Below, one piece after another: positions 60,262 to 64,000 of a stretch of 64,000 nt of DNA. The stretch is taken from positions 372,001-436,000 of the forward strand of contig CAWGTU010000003.1 of assembly GCA_963825635.1 (NCBI GenBank), read 5' to 3'. Made by a program: the position numbers and the translations under genes. The DNA is from JAOUEA01 sp963825635 (GTDB lineage Bacteria > Actinomycetota > UBA4738 > HRBIN12). The notes under the pieces were generated by a model. That model had not been told where the DNA came from. It searched no databases and was given only the letters and a program-made list of their open reading frames with translations. Position 1 is the stretch's first letter. Every line of letters begins with the position of its first letter.

Positions 60262-61734
60262 TCAGGGCCCGACGCCGACGAGCGTGGAGAGCTCCGCGAG
60301 CCGCGTGATCGCGCCCGGGAGCACGAAGATCGACACGATCGCGACCATGGTCACCGCGACCACCGCGGTCACGAGCGCGGGCACCCGCAGCCGCGACCGG
60401 TCGGCGGCGTCGCGCAGGAACATCTCCCTCGGCACAGCCAGGTAGTAGAAGACGCTCACGACCGAGTTCACGAGCATCACGACGGCGAGCACCGGTCCGA
60501 GGGTGCCGCCGCGTTCGATCGCGGCCTGGAAGATCAGCAGCTTCCCCCAGAACCCGCCGGTGGGAGGCACGCCGGCCAGCGAGATCATGAACACGGCCAT
60601 GCCGATCGCGATCAGCGGCGCCGTCTCGCGCAGCCCGGCGAAGTCGGCGATCCGAAGCGTCGGGTGCCGGCGCGAGACCGCCACCGTCGCGGCGAACGCG
60701 CCGATGTTCATGATGCCGTAGATCAGGATGTAGGCGACGGCCGCGGCGAACGCGGTGCGGTTCGTGGCCGCGTCGTCGGTGACGAGCGCGAACGTCAGCA
60801 GGATGTAGCCCGACTGCGCGATGCCCGAGTACGCGAGCAGTCGCACGACCTGGGTCTGCTGCAGCGCCACGAGGTTGCCCACGGTCATCGTCGCGATCGA
60901 GAGGAACGCGAAGATCGGCACCCAGAACTCGTACTGGTCCGCGAAGGCGACGAACATCAGCTGCAACAGGCCGGCGAACCCCGCCACGCTCGAGGCGACG
61001 GCGAGGAACGCGGCCACGGGCACCGGCGAGCCCTCGTACGTGTCGGGCGCCCAGAACTGGAACGGGAACGCCGAGACCTTGAACGCGAAGCCCACCACCA
61101 CGAACAGGATCGCGGCGAGCGCGAGCGTCTCCATCTCCCCGGAGAGCCCGCCGAGGGCCACGCCGATCTCGGCGAGCCGCGTCTTCCCGCCCGTCACGCC
61201 GTAGATCAGGCTCATGCCGAACAGCATCACGGCGGTCGACAGCACACCGATGATGAAGAACTTCACCCCGGCCTCGTTCGACTTCACGTCGCCCTTGCGG
61301 AAGGCGGCCATGAGGAAGCCGGGCGCCGAGACGAGCTCGAGCGCGATGAACAGCAGCAGCAGGTCGCGCGAGCTCGGCATCATGAGGCAGCCGAGGAACG
61401 ACGTGAGCAGCAGGAAGTAGTACTCCCCCTGGTAGAAGCCGCCCTCGCGGAAGTACCGCAGCGACAATCCGAGCACGAGGATCGCGGTCACCAGGAAGAA
61501 GCCCTTGAACAGCAGGGCGAACTCGTCGACCACGTAGGTGCCGCCGAAGCTCACGCGGTCGTCGGCCCCGATCAGCGAGAGCACCGCGGCGAGGGACGCC
61601 AGGACGCCGACGAGCCCGATCGGCATCGCGAACCACTTCAGCCGCTCGGGCAAGAAGACGTCGACCACGAGCACGAGCAGGATCGTGCCGGCGAGGATGA
61701 ACTCCGGCAGCAGCGCGTGGTAGTCGACGTCCAT
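60262..61734 (-). CDS. nuoN: NADH-quinone oxidoreductase subunit N
   Basis: 490 aa, about 14 TM segments, an antiporter-like subunit of complex I. Marks: SSRDLLLLFIALELVSAPGFLMAAFRKGDVKSNEAGVKFFIIG (with the proton-channel Glu in ALELVS), GFAFKVSAFPFQFWAPDTYEGSP and GVPPTGGFWGKLLIF. Works as one of three proton-pumping subunits. 9 bp after nuoM; last gene of the visible nuo block. Confidence 0.94.
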   Translation of the reverse strand: MDVDYHALLPEFILAGTILLVLVVDVFLPERLKWFAMPIGLVGVLASLAAVLSLIGADDRVSFGGTYVVDEFALLFKGFFLVTAILVLGLSLRYFREGGFYQGEYYFLLLTSFLGCLMMPSSRDLLLLFIALELVSAPGFLMAAFRKGDVKSNEAGVKFFIIGVLSTAVMLFGMSLIYGVTGGKTRLAEIGVALGGLSGEMETLALAAILFVVVGFAFKVSAFPFQFWAPDTYEGSPVPVAAFLAVASSVAGFAGLLQLMFVAFADQYEFWVPIFAFLSIATMTVGNLVALQQTQVVRLLAYSGIAQSGYILLTFALVTDDAATNRTAFAAAVAYILIYGIMNIGAFAATVAVSRRHPTLRIADFAGLRETAPLIAIGMAVFMISLAGVPPTGGFWGKLLIFQAAIERGGTLGPVLAVVMLVNSVVSVFYYLAVPREMFLRDAADRSRLRVPALVTAVVAVTMVAIVSIFVLPGAITRLAELSTLVGVGP

Positions 61735-61743
61735 CGAGACGAC

Positions 61744-63279
61744 CTAGCTCCCCAACAGGCTCATGAGCCCGCTCACGGCATCGTCGGTCACGCCGAAGAC
61801 GAGCCTCGGGTAGAGACCGAGCACCAGGATCAGGGCCAGCAGCGGCAGCCACGAGACCCACTCGACGACGAGCACGTCGCGCAGGCCGGCTTCCCGCCAC
61901 TGATCCGGGAGGGTGCCCATGTTCACCCGCTGCAACATCCACAGGAAGTAGCCGGCCGTCAGCACCGTGCCGATGCCGCCCATCACCATGAACACCCGGA
62001 ACAGGCCGACCTGGTCGCCGAGCAGGAACTCGTTCGGACTGAAGGAGCTGAGCAGCGCCATCACCTCGCCCCAGAAGCCGGCGAGTCCCGGCAACCCCAG
62101 CGAGGCGATCGCGACGAACGCGAACACGCCGCCGAGCTTCGGCATCGTCTGCAGCATGCCGCCGCCGATCCTCGCGATCTCGCGCGTGTGGTAGCGGTCG
62201 TAGATCGACCCGACGCAGAAGAAGAGCATGCCGGTGATCACGCCGTGGGCGACCATGCCGAAGATCGCGGCCTGGATGCCGATCTCCGTGAGCGTCGCGA
62301 TGCCGAGCATCACGAAGCCCATGTGCCCCACCGACGAGAACGCGATCAGCCGCTTCAGGTCCTTCTGCGCCAGACAGGCCAGGGCCGCGTAGACGATCGC
62401 GATCGCGGCGAGGGCTCCGATCCACGGCGCGTACTTCTGAGCGCCGTAGGGCATGAACGGGATCGCGATCCGGATGAACCCGTACGTGCCCATCTTCAGC
62501 ATGATGCCGGCCAGCAGCACCGACCCGATCGTCGGCGCCTCGGTGTGCGCGTCGGGGAGCCACGTGTGGAACGGCCACATCGGCACCTTCACCGCGAAGC
62601 CGAGGGCGACGGCGCCGAACACGACCAGCTGGAACGTGTTGCTGAATCCCCCGGCCAGGCCGTAGTCGCGCAGCACGACCATGTCGAACGTGTGCGGGTC
62701 GGGGCCCTGGAAGTACATCGCGAGGAAGCCGAGCAACATGAAGATCGACCCGAACAGCGTGTACAGGAAGAACTTGATCGAGGCGTACTCGCGGTTCGCC
62801 GATCCCCACACCGCGATCAGGAAGTACATGGGCACCAGGACCAGCTCCCAGAACACGAAGAACAGGATCAGGTCGAACGCGATGAACGTTCCCGCCATGC
62901 CGGTCTCGAGCAGCAGCATCAGGGCCAGGAACGCCTTCGTGCGGCCGGGGTCGGGCACGTAGCGCCAGGTGTAGATCGCGCAGAGGAAGGACAGCAGGAA
63001 CGTCAGCACGTACAGCGGCAGCGAGATGCCGTCGATGCCGACGTGGTAGCGCACGCCGATCGCGCTGATCCAGTTCACGTCGAGCACGTACTGCAGGCCG
63101 TCGGTGCCGTAGTCGAACCCCACCGTGATCGCGACGGCGAGCACGAGGGCGGCCCCCGTGAAGACGATGCCGAGCGCTCGGATCGCGCGATCCTTGTCCC
63201 GCGGCATCGCAAGGATCACCAGCGCACCCACGATGGGCAGCAGCGTGGTGATCGTGATGGCCGAGTTCTCCCAGGTCAT
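61744..63279 (-). CDS. nuoM: NADH-quinone oxidoreductase subunit M
   Basis: 511 aa, about 14 TM segments. FFVFWELVLVPMYFLIAVWG (channel Glu), AVKVPMWPFHTWLPDAHTEAPT (channel Lys and the HTWLPDAH signature), and FSSVGHMGFVMLGIATL. It is the standard order nuoL-nuoM-nuoN at the end of a complex I operon. Starts 19 bp after the nuoL stop. Confidence 0.95.
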   Translation of the reverse strand: MTWENSAITITTLLPIVGALVILAMPRDKDRAIRALGIVFTGAALVLAVAITVGFDYGTDGLQYVLDVNWISAIGVRYHVGIDGISLPLYVLTFLLSFLCAIYTWRYVPDPGRTKAFLALMLLLETGMAGTFIAFDLILFFVFWELVLVPMYFLIAVWGSANREYASIKFFLYTLFGSIFMLLGFLAMYFQGPDPHTFDMVVLRDYGLAGGFSNTFQLVVFGAVALGFAVKVPMWPFHTWLPDAHTEAPTIGSVLLAGIMLKMGTYGFIRIAIPFMPYGAQKYAPWIGALAAIAIVYAALACLAQKDLKRLIAFSSVGHMGFVMLGIATLTEIGIQAAIFGMVAHGVITGMLFFCVGSIYDRYHTREIARIGGGMLQTMPKLGGVFAFVAIASLGLPGLAGFWGEVMALLSSFSPNEFLLGDQVGLFRVFMVMGGIGTVLTAGYFLWMLQRVNMGTLPDQWREAGLRDVLVVEWVSWLPLLALILVLGLYPRLVFGVTDDAVSGLMSLLGS

Positions 63280-63298
63280 GTGGCCTCCACGCTTCCTC

Positions 63299-64000
63299 TC
63301 AGACGAGCTCGATGAAGACGACGGCCAACGCGATCACGCCGACGAACAGCGCGACGGCGTACCACTGCACGTTGCCCGTCTGCAGGTGCTTCAGGACGTT
63401 GCCGGTCTTGCCGGCGCCTTCGCCGGCACCGTTGACGATGCCGTCGATCACGGTTCGGTCGAACCACGCGATCACCTGTGCGAAGGCCCTGGTGACCGTT
63501 GCCGCACCGTTCACGATGCCGTCGAGCACGACCTGGTTGAACCAGTTGACGCTCGACGACCACGTGTCGCGCACCGGGAGGACGATCGCCCGCATGTAGA
63601 AGGCGTCGATGTAGTAGCGGTTCTGGAACACGTTCCAGAGGGGACCCATGGGCGCCTGCAGTGGGTCTTGCGCTTTCCGCTCCTTGTACAGGGCGTACCC
63701 CGCGAACAGCCCGAGCAGGGCGCCGGCCGTCGACAGCAGCGCGATCCACGGCACGAACACGGCCTCGTGGACCTCCTCGTAGAAGACCCACTGCCCGAAG
63801 ACGGCGCCGAGCTGCGGCGACCCCAGCAGGCCGACGCCGATCGTCGCCGCGGCGAGCGCGACGAGCGGACCGGTCATCGTCGCCGGCGACTCGTGCGGGT
63901 GCGCGTGACCCTTGTACTCCCCGAAGAACGTGAGCAGGACCATGCGCATCGTGTAGAAGGCGGTGATCACGGCGGTGATCAGGAAGACGACGAACAGCCA
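63299..64000 (-). CDS. nuoL: NADH-quinone oxidoreductase subunit L, C-terminal part
   Basis: The frame is open to the window edge; 233 codons with the stop at 63299. It shows TAFYTMRMVLLTFFGEYKGHAHPHESP (the usual end of the membrane antiporter domain), then the long lateral helix region with YYIDAFYMRAIVLPVRDT and a final TM segment. The upstream half, with the proton-channel residues, lies beyond base 64000. Confidence 0.93.
   Translation of the reverse strand, partial: WLFVVFLITAVITAFYTMRMVLLTFFGEYKGHAHPHESPATMTGPLVALAAATIGVGLLGSPQLGAVFGQWVFYEEVHEAVFVPWIALLSTAGALLGLFAGYALYKERKAQDPLQAPMGPLWNVFQNRYYIDAFYMRAIVLPVRDTWSSSVNWFNQVVLDGIVNGAATVTRAFAQVIAWFDRTVIDGIVNGAGEGAGKTGNVLKHLQTGNVQWYAVALFVGVIALAVVFIELV

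Noticed and set aside
60253..63315. A 1020-codon open frame on the plus strand, opposite nuoM and nuoN, and other very long antisense frames (for example 55747-58494 and 60170-62809 on the minus strand).
   Set aside because: They lie opposite or out of phase with well-supported genes, have repetitive Arg/Glu/His-rich composition typical of antisense GC-rich codons, and show no motif.

Overview
The window is high-GC DNA whose gene content points to an actinobacterial-type genome. Signs are ECF sigma factors of the SigE-like class, F420-type oxidoreductases (a DDN-like protein and an LLM-class protein), class III cyclases with N-terminal helix-turn-helix domains, IS481-type debris, and several genes whose TAnnnT -10 box sits 6-10 nt before the start codon, as in leaderless transcription. 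No 16S or other precise marker is present, so I do not go below that level.

Layout. 1-4.3 kb: the end of dinB, an ArsR/SRPBCC pair with its own operator, a frameshifted pterin dehydratase-VOC fusion, a class III cyclase, an F420-type oxidoreductase and a YqeY-like protein. 4.3-23.9 kb: a signalling array of six ECF sigma factor genes. Each overlaps the start of a gene for a one-TM protein with a variable outer domain. Related lipoproteins, a second cyclase and a few enzymes lie among them. Two stretches of about 0.6-0.7 kb are duplicated almost perfectly here, which shows recent copying and domain shuffling. 23.9-35.5 kb: a mixed, partly decayed region. It holds broken ABC ATPase, SnoaL-like, MarR, SulP and GAP-type genes between intact LtrA, PadR plus membrane partner, FAD oxidoreductase, VOC, TMEM175-like, AI-2E-type and GNAT genes. 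35.8-55.3 kb: a catabolic island. Fifteen minus-strand genes (51606 down to 35802) overlap or nearly touch and look like one operon. Divergent from it is an ABC importer of the ThiXYZ/NMT1 type, followed by a convergent second TenA gene. 55.7 kb: tRNA-Tyr. 55.8-64 kb: more conserved genes: yajQ, a class III aminotransferase, a frameshifted PLP decarboxylase, htpX and nuoL-nuoM-nuoN.

The best candidate for a new system is the 35.8-55.3 kb island. The importer resembles those for thiamine-type pyrimidines. The operon combines an M20 deacylase-like protein (the family of the deformylase YlmB), TenA, alcohol and aldehyde dehydrogenases, two cyclic deaminase-type amidohydrolases, an ACMSD-like amidohydrolase, an M29/NicX-like protein, an LLM oxidoreductase, a CoA transferase, a split B12-dependent acyl-CoA mutase, a VOC epimerase-like protein and a GntR regulator. 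I infer uptake and complete breakdown of a thiamine-derived or similar N-heterocycle down to CoA-linked central metabolites. The substrate is inference, not shown by the sequence.

Several genes are split by a single small indel (about 1490, 23648 and 58272). These may be real lesions or assembly errors.
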